Of a DNA stretch of 38,690 nt, positions 25,316-33,051 are shown one piece after another. This DNA comes from Segetibacter sp. (GTDB lineage Bacteria; Bacteroidota; Bacteroidia; Chitinophagales; Chitinophagaceae), in assembly GCA_021154405.1 (NCBI GenBank), contig JAJKIP010000216.1, positions 1 through 38,690 of the forward strand. The letters are read 5' to 3'. How positions within the stretch are numbered: position 1 is the stretch's first letter; every line of letters begins with the position of its first letter. The translations under genes were made by a program, and so were the position numbers. The notes under the pieces are model-generated. The model made no database searches. It had not been told where the DNA came from and was given only the letters and a program-made list of their open reading frames with translations.

Positions 25316-25864
25316 TTATTTATCTAAGTTCTTAAATTTTTCCAACCCTTTCCAAATCGGGTTGTCTTTCTGTTCTTTGTCTTCCGGCTCCAGTTTCTTC
25401 AGCGTATCCCTCGCTGATGGATTGCAATAAGGTCCATCCATCTTTTCATAATTGCAGGACTTCTGCATGGGAATACTCAGATTGATGAACTCATAGATCC
25501 AGTTGGCAACATCGATGTGGCTTTCACTGCGACTAATATAATATACATCAGGATCTTCCTCCTGGCCATTCATCAGTTCGGGCTCTTCTACCATTTTAAT
25601 GGTCATGTGGAATTCATCCCAAAGTTCAAGTGGCAGATTGCTATTGCACCTGTCACAGGTAACTTCCAAAGTTCCACCGATCTCGAACTTTAAAAGCATG
25701 AAACCGTTGTTCTTGTCAAGCGTTAGCTTTACATTGGCCTTGCAGTGACGAAAGTCCTGCTGCTGGAAAACTTCAAAGAACCGATCATTGATCTCGTAGC
25801 TGTATTCATGGATTCCGGGTTTTAATCCGACAAAAAGTATTTCAAAGTCCCGGCGATGCCCCAT
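25316..25864 (-). CDS. DUF177 (YceD) family protein
   Basis: A 182-residue cytoplasmic protein of the YceD/DUF177 family, always found beside rpmF and linked in other organisms to rRNA or ribosome biogenesis. The ATG at MGHRRDFEI is preferred over an upstream TTG two codons earlier. Features seen: FEVTCDRCNSNLPLEL-type CxxC centre (VTCDRCNSNL), and a C-terminal cysteine pair (KSCNYEKMDGPYCNP) that could complete a metal site. It is the first gene of the DUF177-rpmF-plsX unit, with a good -7 promoter element about 55 bp upstream. Confidence 0.88.
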   Translation of the reverse strand: MGHRRDFEILFVGLKPGIHEYSYEINDRFFEVFQQQDFRHCKANVKLTLDKNNGFMLLKFEIGGTLEVTCDRCNSNLPLELWDEFHMTIKMVEEPELMNGQEEDPDVYYISRSESHIDVANWIYEFINLSIPMQKSCNYEKMDGPYCNPSARDTLKKLEPEDKEQKDNPIWKGLEKFKNLDK

Positions 25865-25919
25865 GATCAACTGTTTTACGGCTTCTGGTCCCGCCTTGGC
25901 GGATTCAGAAATCGGGAGG

Positions 25920-25927
25920 CAAAGGTA
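25920..25927 (-). promoter_or_regulatory. Promoter -7 element for the DUF177-rpmF-plsX unit
   Basis: On the minus strand the word TACCTTTG matches the Bacteroidota -7 consensus TAnnTTTG exactly and lies 56 bp before the DUF177 start codon. No TTTG is found at the expected -33 distance, so support comes from the -7 box and position only. Confidence 0.4.
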
Positions 25928-26026
25928 AGGGGTTTTAATGAAAATTTGTCGTTGATTTTTGGATTATTTTGGTAATCATAACTAATTTAACGCCCTGATT
26001 CCTAATACGTTTAAAATAAGACCCTC

Positions 26027-27139
26027 TTGCAAAAATTCGTTTCCCGGTTGTTTGGCAGGTTGATGAAAAGCTGGAGCTGGGTCCTGCTGATAATCCTCAC
26101 AATTTTAATCAAATGGGCCTCCTGGTACCCCGGGTGGGTCGAAAACTATTATACCTATGGGCTTTACCCAGCCATTTCTTATGTCCAGAGACTTCTCTTT
26201 GGATGGGTTCCAATCAGCATAGGGGACCTGTTCTATTTCTTTCTTATCATAATTATTATATATAAGCTCTACCGTTTCCTCAGATTGGTCTTTAAGAAAC
26301 AGTTTACCCGGCAATACCTGACTGCTGGTCTTCAGCAGGGCATATTTTTTATACTCTTTGTTTACGTCTGCTTCAACCTGCTTTGGGGTCTGAACTATAA
26401 CCGGCGGGGTATCTCGGCCCAGTTGGGTATCCAGGTTAAACGGTATGGTATGGAGGAGTTAAATACCCTCACTTTTACCCTTCACAAAAAGCTGAATGAG
26501 TATGCAGCCCAGGTAACAGAGGCGCAACGTGATTCATTTAATAAGAAAAGCCGGCTGTTTACCTTGAGCAGTGATGCATACAGGCAGGTTTCGGTGCAAT
26601 ATCCTTTCCTTAAATATAATCCTGTGTCAGTTAAGCCTTCCCTGTTTAGTTACCTGGGAAATTACCTGGGTTTCCAGGGTTATTATAATCCTTTTTCCGG
26701 GGAAGCACAGGCCAACACTACCATTCCGAGGTTCCTGGAGCCTTTTGTGACAGCGCATGAGATAGCGCATCAGATAGGCTATGCCAAAGAGAATGAAGCA
26801 AATTTTGTAGCCTTCCTGGCAAGTCGTAGTTCGCCTTCCCCCGTACTCAAATACTCGCTCTATTTTGATATGTATAACTATGCGATCGGTGAAGTATACA
26901 GGAGGGACACTGCAGCTGCAAATTATTACCAGCGAACCTTGCATCCGCAGGCAAAAAGAGACTATACGGAATACAGGGATTTTTATATCCGTTATCGTAA
27001 CCCTGTTGAACCTGTCATCATGTGGGCCTATGGCCATTATTTAAAAGCAAATAATCAGCCTGCAGGCAAACAGACTTACAATGAAGTAGTGGCCTGGATG
27101 ATTGCGTATTATAAGAAGTTTGGTATTGAAGCCTTGTGA
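26027..27139 (+). CDS. DUF3810 membrane protein with HExxH metalloprotease motif
   Basis: A 370-residue protein if it starts at the TTG (MQKFVSRLFGRL). An ATG twelve codons later (26063, MKSWSWVLL) is equally possible and gives 358 residues. Three hydrophobic segments occupy the first 130 residues. The soluble part carries HEIAHQIG (H244 to H248 in the longer form) followed by NEANF, the pattern of a zinc metalloprotease (gluzincin-like). YNPFSGEAQANTTIPRFLEPFVTAHE is the conserved block of DUF3810. The substrate is unknown; an envelope protein is likely because the protein is membrane-anchored. It converges on the dCTP deaminase gene with only an 18-bp palindrome between the stop codons. Confidence 0.85.
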   Translation: MQKFVSRLFGRLMKSWSWVLLIILTILIKWASWYPGWVENYYTYGLYPAISYVQRLLFGWVPISIGDLFYFFLIIIIIYKLYRFLRLVFKKQFTRQYLTAGLQQGIFFILFVYVCFNLLWGLNYNRRGISAQLGIQVKRYGMEELNTLTFTLHKKLNEYAAQVTEAQRDSFNKKSRLFTLSSDAYRQVSVQYPFLKYNPVSVKPSLFSYLGNYLGFQGYYNPFSGEAQANTTIPRFLEPFVTAHEIAHQIGYAKENEANFVAFLASRSSPSPVLKYSLYFDMYNYAIGEVYRRDTAAANYYQRTLHPQAKRDYTEYRDFYIRYRNPVEPVIMWAYGHYLKANNQPAGKQTYNEVVAWMIAYYKKFGIEAL

Positions 27140-27157
27140 TCCCGATAGCTATCGGGA
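27140..27157. repeat. Perfect 18-bp palindrome filling the gap between convergent stop codons
   Basis: TCCCGATAGCTATCGGGA is its own reverse complement over all 18 bases. It starts on the base after the TGA of the DUF3810 gene and ends on the base before the TAG of the dcd gene on the other strand, so it is the entire intergenic sequence. As RNA it folds identically on both strands and could end both transcripts. A T-tract is lacking, so a dispersed repeat or protein-binding site is possible. Confidence 0.7.
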
Positions 27158-27694
27158 CTAAAACTGATTCTTCCACATCATACTCTCGATCGGTTTATCA
27201 GGCTGCCCGCTGTATTTGGCATTTTTCTTCTGATTATACTTCACTTCAATCTCACCATCAACAGGGAAATAGATCAATTGACCAATAGGCATTCCTTTGT
27301 AAACCTTTACGGGTTGTTTTACGGAGATCTCCAGTGTCCAGTGACCACAGAAACCTACATCGCCTTTTCCGGCAGTGGCATGTATATCGATACCCAGCCT
27401 TCCGGTAGATGATTTTCCTTCCAGGAACGGAACATGCGCGTGAGTTTCAGTATACTCCTGTGTTACCCCCAGGTAAAAAATATGCGGGTAGAGAACAAAT
27501 CCTTCCTCAGGTATCTCAAAATATTCGATCTCGTTATGCTTTTTTGCGTCAAGGATATGTTCCCTGTAAGTAGCCAGCCATTTTCCAAGGTGCACATCAT
27601 AGGAATTACTGCCCAGGCATTCCCGGTCGTATGGATTGAGCTTGATAGTTCCTTTTGCTATTTCTTCCAGTATCCGCTTATCGGAAAGTATCAT
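27158..27694 (-). CDS. dcd: dCTP deaminase
   Basis: A 178-residue trimeric cytoplasmic enzyme that deaminates dCTP to dUTP for dTMP synthesis. The N-terminus MILSDKRILEEIAKGTIKLNPYD and SNSYDVHLG are typical. The nucleotide-binding block FLEGKSSTGRLGIDIHATAGKGD (split here as LEGKSSTGRLG, IHATAGKGDVG) and HWTLEI provide the catalytic region, and GMPIGQLIYF follows. At 178 residues it fits the short form. The family includes dUTPase and bifunctional dUMP-forming members; the deaminase reading is preferred but not proven. It is transcribed away from the phosphopantetheinyl transferase gene, with a 55-bp divergent gap. Confidence 0.92.
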   Translation of the reverse strand: MILSDKRILEEIAKGTIKLNPYDRECLGSNSYDVHLGKWLATYREHILDAKKHNEIEYFEIPEEGFVLYPHIFYLGVTQEYTETHAHVPFLEGKSSTGRLGIDIHATAGKGDVGFCGHWTLEISVKQPVKVYKGMPIGQLIYFPVDGEIEVKYNQKKNAKYSGQPDKPIESMMWKNQF

Positions 27695-27749
27695 TTTCTA
27701 ACTTCGGTTTTATTTACGTTCCGGCAAAATAAAGGGGAAAAGCTGACGA

Positions 27750-28364
27750 ATGCCTATTTTTTATCAACATCAAATCAACGAAACTACCCGGCTGGGTATC
27801 TGGAAGATAGAAGAGACCGAAGAATTCTTTAAGGCAAATGTGCCCCAGCACAGGGATGTTACCCATCCTCACAAACGGTTACAACACCTTGCCGGCCGGT
27901 TTCTCCTCCAATACCTGTTCCCTGATTTCCCCTATGAATTGATAAAGATAGCAGATACCCGAAAGCCGTTTTTACCTGGCGAGCAATACCATTTTTCCAT
28001 TTCGCACTGCGGGGATTATGCGGCTGCCATTGTGAGCAGGAACCAGAGGGTGGGAGTAGATATAGAAATTCCTGTTGATAAGATCATACGGGTGCGGGAC
28101 AAGTTCCTGTCCCCAGATGAGGTAGTCACTTTCGGGAGCCTTGATATTGATCAATTAACAATGTGCTGGTCTGCCAAGGAAGCCGTATTTAAATGGGATG
28201 GAGAAGGAGGAATTGATTTCCGGGAGCAGATCCATTTGCACAAATCACACGGTAATACTAATCAGATGAATTGTACGTTTATCAAAGGCGCCCAGGTGGA
28301 ATTAACCATTGAAATACAGCATTTGAAATATATCGTTCTTGCCTGGGTTGCACCTGATAATTGA
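27750..28364 (+). CDS. 4'-phosphopantetheinyl transferase superfamily protein (Sfp-like)
   Basis: A 204-residue enzyme that attaches the phosphopantetheine arm of CoA to carrier proteins. The three family motifs are present: HFSISHC (81-87), the Mg-binding RVGVDIE (100-106, D104 and E106) and WSAKEAVFK (140-148, E144 and K148). Length is at the lower end for Sfp-type enzymes. No polyketide or non-ribosomal peptide genes are in the window, so it probably modifies fatty-acid or other acyl carrier proteins, or serves clusters elsewhere. Ordinary AcpS is shorter, so this is the Sfp type. Confidence 0.9.
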   Translation: MPIFYQHQINETTRLGIWKIEETEEFFKANVPQHRDVTHPHKRLQHLAGRFLLQYLFPDFPYELIKIADTRKPFLPGEQYHFSISHCGDYAAAIVSRNQRVGVDIEIPVDKIIRVRDKFLSPDEVVTFGSLDIDQLTMCWSAKEAVFKWDGEGGIDFREQIHLHKSHGNTNQMNCTFIKGAQVELTIEIQHLKYIVLAWVAPDN

Positions 28365-28386
28365 ACGTAATCTTTGTATTACCAGC

Positions 28387-28417
28387 TTTGAATTATCCGT
28401 TCCCCTGTATATATTTG
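28387..28417 (+). promoter_or_regulatory. Bacteroidota-type promoter for the M48 protease gene
   Basis: TTTG at 28387-28390, exactly 19 bp, then TATATTTG at 28410-28417, a full match to the TTTG / TAnnTTTG consensus. Transcription would start near 28425, about 15 bp before the M48 start codon at 28440. It is the best promoter seen in the window. Confidence 0.75.
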
Positions 28418-28439
28418 AGCCGTTAGCCACCACCAGCCA

Positions 28440-29813
28440 ATGTCCGTAAAAACTATTCCTTTCTTAATTCTCATTTTACTTATTTCCCGCCTTTATTCAA
28501 CGGCACAGGCCCCAGCTATTTATGCATTTCAGCAGGATGATACACTTGTCAGAAATAACTACCTGGAAGAGGTAGCTTCAAAAAAGAAAATGTTGTTGAG
28601 CGGAGTCCCCAAATCAGCCGCTTCAGATTATAAAGAGATTTACGAGAGTCAATTTGATGAGATCAATGACCTGGTTAAAACCCGTTCTGTAACTGCCCCG
28701 GTTGCGCAGGAATATTTGCAATCGATGGTCAAACAGGTAATAGCGGCAAATCCAGAGTTGGCCAAGCTGCATACGAGGATATTCTTTACTCGCGACTGGT
28801 GGCCCAATGCGGCCAGCATGGGAGAAGGCACTATCGGGATCAATGCCGGTTTAATGGTATTCCTGCACAATGAAGCAGAGCTTGTTTTTGTTATCTGCCA
28901 CGAATTAGCTCACTATTATCGGGATCATACCCAGAAATCTATTGATAAGTATGTGGAAACAGTAAATAGTGAGGTCTTCCAGTCAGAATTGAAAAGATTA
29001 TCGAAAGTACAGTTTGGCGTCAATAAACAATTGGAAGCTTTATCAAAAGGAATTGCATTTAATAGTCGCAGGCATAGTCGGGATAACGAAGCAGAAGCTG
29101 ACAGATATGCTTTTGCCTTCATGAAAAAAACAGGTTATGATGCAGGCGGCATAAAAACCTGTCTTGAACTACTGGATAAAGTTGACGATTCTCTTCTCAC
29201 AACATTGAAATTAGAGCAGGTGTTGAATTTTGACCAGTATCCATTCAAGCCAAAATGGATACAGAAGGAATCAGCCATATTCAGTCAGTTGGGTGAGGAT
29301 GATAACCAGCTTTCAAAGAAAGAGAAGGACTCGCTAAAAACCCATCCCAACTGTCAGCAACGAATAGCATTTCTTGCTGATTCAATCAATAGCGCAAAGA
29401 CCGGCAAAATGTTTATTGTAAATGAGGACCTGTTTAATAACCTGAAAAAAGATTTCTTCAGGGAAATGACTGAGCAGTGCTACCGAAAGAACAATTTGAG
29501 CCGGAATCTATATTACAGTCTTTTACTATTGCAGGATAACAGTGAAGATCAAATGGCGGTCTATTCCGTTGCCCGTTGTCTAAATCAATTATATGAGAAC
29601 CAGAAAAATCACAAACTGGGATTAATAATTGATCTGGAAGGCAAAGAATACCCGGCACAGTATAATCTTTTATTAAGAATGCTGAAGAGATTACGACTGG
29701 AAGAGATTGCCGCCATCAACCAGAATTTCTGCAGAAAATATGCGGGCCTGATGAAAGACAACCCCGACTTTGCGAAAGAATCAACAAAAGCTTTTCAATT
29801 AAATAAATCCTGA
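28440..29813 (+). CDS. Exported M48 family metalloprotease
   Basis: A 457-residue protein with a signal peptide (hydrophobic residues 6-18, probable cleavage around TAQA, about 23). The M48 domain has the zinc motif HELAH (H154 to H158) and the downstream EAEADRYAF (around 215-223), whose glutamate is the third ligand. The glycine-rich MGEGTIGINAGLM strand sits before it as expected. The C-terminal half is helical with no assigned domain. M48 relatives in the periplasm (BepA/LoiP type) handle misassembled outer-membrane proteins; this one has no membrane helices beyond the signal, so a periplasmic quality-control role is likely. It has its own strong promoter and is 21 bp from the next gene. 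Confidence 0.88.
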   Translation: MSVKTIPFLILILLISRLYSTAQAPAIYAFQQDDTLVRNNYLEEVASKKKMLLSGVPKSAASDYKEIYESQFDEINDLVKTRSVTAPVAQEYLQSMVKQVIAANPELAKLHTRIFFTRDWWPNAASMGEGTIGINAGLMVFLHNEAELVFVICHELAHYYRDHTQKSIDKYVETVNSEVFQSELKRLSKVQFGVNKQLEALSKGIAFNSRRHSRDNEAEADRYAFAFMKKTGYDAGGIKTCLELLDKVDDSLLTTLKLEQVLNFDQYPFKPKWIQKESAIFSQLGEDDNQLSKKEKDSLKTHPNCQQRIAFLADSINSAKTGKMFIVNEDLFNNLKKDFFREMTEQCYRKNNLSRNLYYSLLLLQDNSEDQMAVYSVARCLNQLYENQKNHKLGLIIDLEGKEYPAQYNLLLRMLKRLRLEEIAAINQNFCRKYAGLMKDNPDFAKESTKAFQLNKS

Positions 29814-29834
29814 TTCCAACTACAAATCACCATC

Positions 29835-31385
29835 ATGAAAAAATCAATTATTGCGGCCGTACTGCTGCTATTTGTACTGTCGGTAACTGCTCAGAAATTA
29901 TCCATAGAAAATGTGCAAAAAGTTACTCTCCGGAATGCCGATGCTATCAAAGAGGGCTCAGAGGTTAAAGGGTACTATTTCTTTTATGTTAGCGACAAGA
30001 TAGACAAGAGAACAAATGAGTATACCCTTCAGATAACAGACAACAACCTGAAAAAACTCAAGGATATCAAATTTGTTGACTCAAAGGATGTTAAGATCCT
30101 CGAATCCTCGTTCAATGGCACTGACCTGATTTTCCTGTTTTATAATGATGATGCCCTCACCTTTGATTATCAGGTGTACGGAGCAGATGGCAAAAAGAAA
30201 TATTCCTATCAGCGCCAGTTAACCAAAAAGGAAAGGCGTTTTCTTGAAAATACTTATCTCCGGATGGATGATGATGAGAATAATTATAAAGGGATATATC
30301 CTATTGACGGTCGTGGTTTTATTTCCAATACGCCAAGCCGCGAGGATAAGGATTACACTTTCCAGGTTGATTTTTTCTCCACCGAAAAAAGGAAGCAATG
30401 GTCTTATATACCCACTATCGGTGCCAAGAAATTCATTGGCGACTACCTGGGTACTTTTAATGGTGTAGTGTTCCTGGAAGTATTGAAATTCACAGGTATG
30501 ATGGATGGCAAGCCTGATTCTTATGTAGTGGGACTTGACCTTGAAACCGGCAAACAGTTATTTGAAAAATCAACCGACGAGGGGAAGTATAAGTTTTATC
30601 CTGCCAGCATGTCTATCCTGAATGGAGATAAAGCATACATTTTTGGAGAATATTTTGATCCAAATGGAAATATCATAAAGGATAAATCTCATGGATTTGC
30701 ATTCATCGGCATGGATGAAAAAGGAAAAATTGTAAGTGAGAAATATTGTGGCTGGGACCTTGAACTGGGAAAATTCCTGGAGGTTACCTCAAAGGGTAAA
30801 ATTGCCGATTTCGGGTTTATGTACCTGCACAATATGTTCCAGACAGCAAACGGTGATATTTATGCTGTTGGCGAAGGATTCATGAAAGTGGCCAGTGCGC
30901 TGGGTATTGCAAGTACGGTTTTATCCGGAGGTAGACAAGGTGTAGTCAGTAACGTTAAAGTAAAGGTGACAGATCTTATCATGATCAAATTCGATAAGGA
31001 CTTTAATGTAAAAGAAGCTAAAATTTATGATAAGAATTCAAATAAGCAGGAATTACCAAGTGGAATGGAGTTTGTGAGCACACCACTCATTGGCAAGCTG
31101 CTGAAGTACTCCTACGGTGAATTCGATTATGCTTATACACAAATGAATAAAGACAATACTGCCTTTACGGTCTGCTATAGTGATTATGTGAAAGGTAAAG
31201 ATTATAAGGGTAGTACTTTCAATGCCATTAGCTATAATGATGGCAAGATCACAACGGATAAGATAAATACAAAATCAGAAGCTACCCGGTCTTCAGTGCT
31301 TCCTGCACAGCAGGGCCAGGTATTGATCCTGGATTATTATAAAAAAGATAAAAGACTGGATGCGCATTTTGAGAAACTGAATTAA
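29835..31385 (+). CDS. Exported protein of unknown function (possibly DUF6770-like)
   Basis: A 516-residue protein with a clear signal peptide (cleavage after TAQ, about 20). The rest is rich in short beta strands with repeating aromatic/Gly/Asp turns such as VSDKIDKRTNEYTLQITD, YQVYGADGKKKYSYQ, YVVGLDLETGKQLFEKS and FAFIGMDEKGKIVSEKY, which look like blades of a beta-propeller. It resembles proteins I know as DUF6770, but I hold that name only tentatively. No catalytic motif was seen. It probably shares the promoter of the M48 gene, 21 bp upstream, and is followed by a strong terminator. The two may be a periplasmic protease and a partner. Confidence 0.7.
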   Translation: MKKSIIAAVLLLFVLSVTAQKLSIENVQKVTLRNADAIKEGSEVKGYYFFYVSDKIDKRTNEYTLQITDNNLKKLKDIKFVDSKDVKILESSFNGTDLIFLFYNDDALTFDYQVYGADGKKKYSYQRQLTKKERRFLENTYLRMDDDENNYKGIYPIDGRGFISNTPSREDKDYTFQVDFFSTEKRKQWSYIPTIGAKKFIGDYLGTFNGVVFLEVLKFTGMMDGKPDSYVVGLDLETGKQLFEKSTDEGKYKFYPASMSILNGDKAYIFGEYFDPNGNIIKDKSHGFAFIGMDEKGKIVSEKYCGWDLELGKFLEVTSKGKIADFGFMYLHNMFQTANGDIYAVGEGFMKVASALGIASTVLSGGRQGVVSNVKVKVTDLIMIKFDKDFNVKEAKIYDKNSNKQELPSGMEFVSTPLIGKLLKYSYGEFDYAYTQMNKDNTAFTVCYSDYVKGKDYKGSTFNAISYNDGKITTDKINTKSEATRSSVLPAQQGQVLILDYYKKDKRLDAHFEKLN

Positions 31386-31433
31386 TCAAGGTATGCCTGA
31401 TCTGGCATACCAAATCAACGATAATTCCATATT

Positions 31434-31470
31434 AAAAAAAGACCCACTTTCTGAAGTGGGTCTTTTTTTT
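31434..31470. terminator. Bidirectional intrinsic terminator between two convergent exported-protein genes
   Basis: An A7 tract (31434-31440), a perfect 9-bp stem GACCCACTT / AAGTGGGTC (31441-31449 and 31454-31462) with a 4-nt loop TCTG, then T8 (31463-31470). The symmetry makes it a terminator for both flanking genes. A second hairpin, GTATGCC / GGCATAC (31391-31410), stands just after the plus-strand stop but has no T-tract. Confidence 0.93.
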
Positions 31471-31514
31471 ATCTCTTGAGGAGTCATCTTCTGAAGAACA
31501 TAAAGTCAACAGAT

Positions 31515-33020
31515 TTAATATTCAACTTTTTGCCAAAAGGAGCTGACATTTGATTTTGAAGAAAAAATACCGCTTTCATCACCGCAATTTTCTATTAATA
31601 CACCATCTTTTAGCCATATTGATGCATCACTTTCAACTACTGGCCCTCTTGCGCTTCTGTTAATATATGGGTTGTCTAAAACTGCAAACTTTTCTACTTT
31701 CAGGCTGGTGAGATCAATCTGTGCAAAAAGCGTTTCAAGCCTTGCAATGCCTGAAAAAGCAGGCAAAATGGTATATAATTTACCGTTGTTTATTGTTGCT
31801 CCAACAGATCTGCATTCAGCTTCAAAAAGTTCAAATCTCCTGTCCAATGCCAGCGTTTTGAGTTTATTCCATTTGCGGTCATAAATTTCCAATGCCACTG
31901 TACCGTTTTGATAGCGGGTGCTTTTATCATTGGATAGAGAATACTGGTACCCCTTTATTATTACGATCCGTTCATCAGAAACCAGGAAATTTAAAAGATT
32001 GAAATATTCTGCGTCAGATTTATAGGCATTCCGGATTTCTTTTATTTCCGAAACTTCAAATGATTTTAAATAAGCCTTATCCATGGCTTGTTCTCCTGTA
32101 CCTGAAACCTTATTCTCTGCAAAATTAAATTCAAATGCCTGGTGCACATTATCTTTATCTTCTGTGGTATAGTCTATTACGGTAAAGTAACTGGTCGGCT
32201 TTTTAGCATCAATAGTTGTGAATATTTTAATATCACGGTTTGTTCTTACTGAAAAGGGTGCTGATAACTTATTTACAGATTTACCCGAACTATTAAAGCG
32301 CTCTGTAACGAGTTGATCATCCAGGATAAAAGAAAAATATAAATCATCATTTGCTCCTGATTCGACACCGGTAAATAACCCATCTTGTCCTGGCGATTTT
32401 ATCTCAACAGGTTTTGCGCTGAAATTGCCATCAATTCCAATAGCCAGGATTTTAGCGCTGGTTAAAGTCTTTTCTGTAATTTTCTTATTACCCATTACGT
32501 AACCATCATTGTTGGTTACCCTTACAAATAACGATGAAAAGCTGCCATCTGGTCTGTTCAGCGGCTTGCTATCTATAATAGCTCTTTCCCCATTATCATA
32601 CATCAATATGTCTTTGATTAATTTGCCGTTCTCGATATTAATAATTGCACCACGAACCGTAGAACTAATTGCAGTATTCTTCATACTAAAAGCACCTTTC
32701 CCGAATTCCTTGTTAGAGTAAAAGACAATTGCGTTGTTATTCATTCTGCTAACTCCAACAGCTTCTCCTTTCACCGTGAATTCCCATAAAGTCTTACCCT
32801 TATCGTCTATCCGGGCTATACCACACTCTCCTTTATTAAAGTCGGCAGCTACAATAGCCCCACCATTGGGTAAATAGTTAATGCTTTTACTAAAAGCTGA
32901 ACCGCTATGTTCTACGTGCCATACATTCTTTGGAAATGGCTTCAGTACTTTTTGCGCATATAAATTATTGATGAACGCCAGGGCCAATAAGCCTGTTAGT
33001 AACTTGATTGATGGTTGCAT
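31515..33020 (-). CDS. Exported beta-propeller-like protein of unknown function
   Basis: A 501-residue protein with a signal peptide (cleavage after LYAQ, about 23). Repeated strand-turn units such as GGAIVAADFNKGECGIARIDDKGKTLWEF (in the segment about 55-82), KILAIGIDGNFSAKPV, VALEIYDRKWNKLKTLAL and TLFAQIDLTSLKVEKF suggest a beta-propeller, similar in style to the protein encoded on the other side of the shared terminator. No clear homology between the two was seen by eye, and no catalytic motif is visible. It is followed upstream by the DUF2130 gene on the same strand at 31 bp; whether they share a transcript is unclear because the cellular locations differ. Confidence 0.65.
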   Translation of the reverse strand: MQPSIKLLTGLLALAFINNLYAQKVLKPFPKNVWHVEHSGSAFSKSINYLPNGGAIVAADFNKGECGIARIDDKGKTLWEFTVKGEAVGVSRMNNNAIVFYSNKEFGKGAFSMKNTAISSTVRGAIINIENGKLIKDILMYDNGERAIIDSKPLNRPDGSFSSLFVRVTNNDGYVMGNKKITEKTLTSAKILAIGIDGNFSAKPVEIKSPGQDGLFTGVESGANDDLYFSFILDDQLVTERFNSSGKSVNKLSAPFSVRTNRDIKIFTTIDAKKPTSYFTVIDYTTEDKDNVHQAFEFNFAENKVSGTGEQAMDKAYLKSFEVSEIKEIRNAYKSDAEYFNLLNFLVSDERIVIIKGYQYSLSNDKSTRYQNGTVALEIYDRKWNKLKTLALDRRFELFEAECRSVGATINNGKLYTILPAFSGIARLETLFAQIDLTSLKVEKFAVLDNPYINRSARGPVVESDASIWLKDGVLIENCGDESGIFSSKSNVSSFWQKVEY

Positions 33021-33051
33021 GATTATGGTGGTTGTGTAAATTTTACGATTA

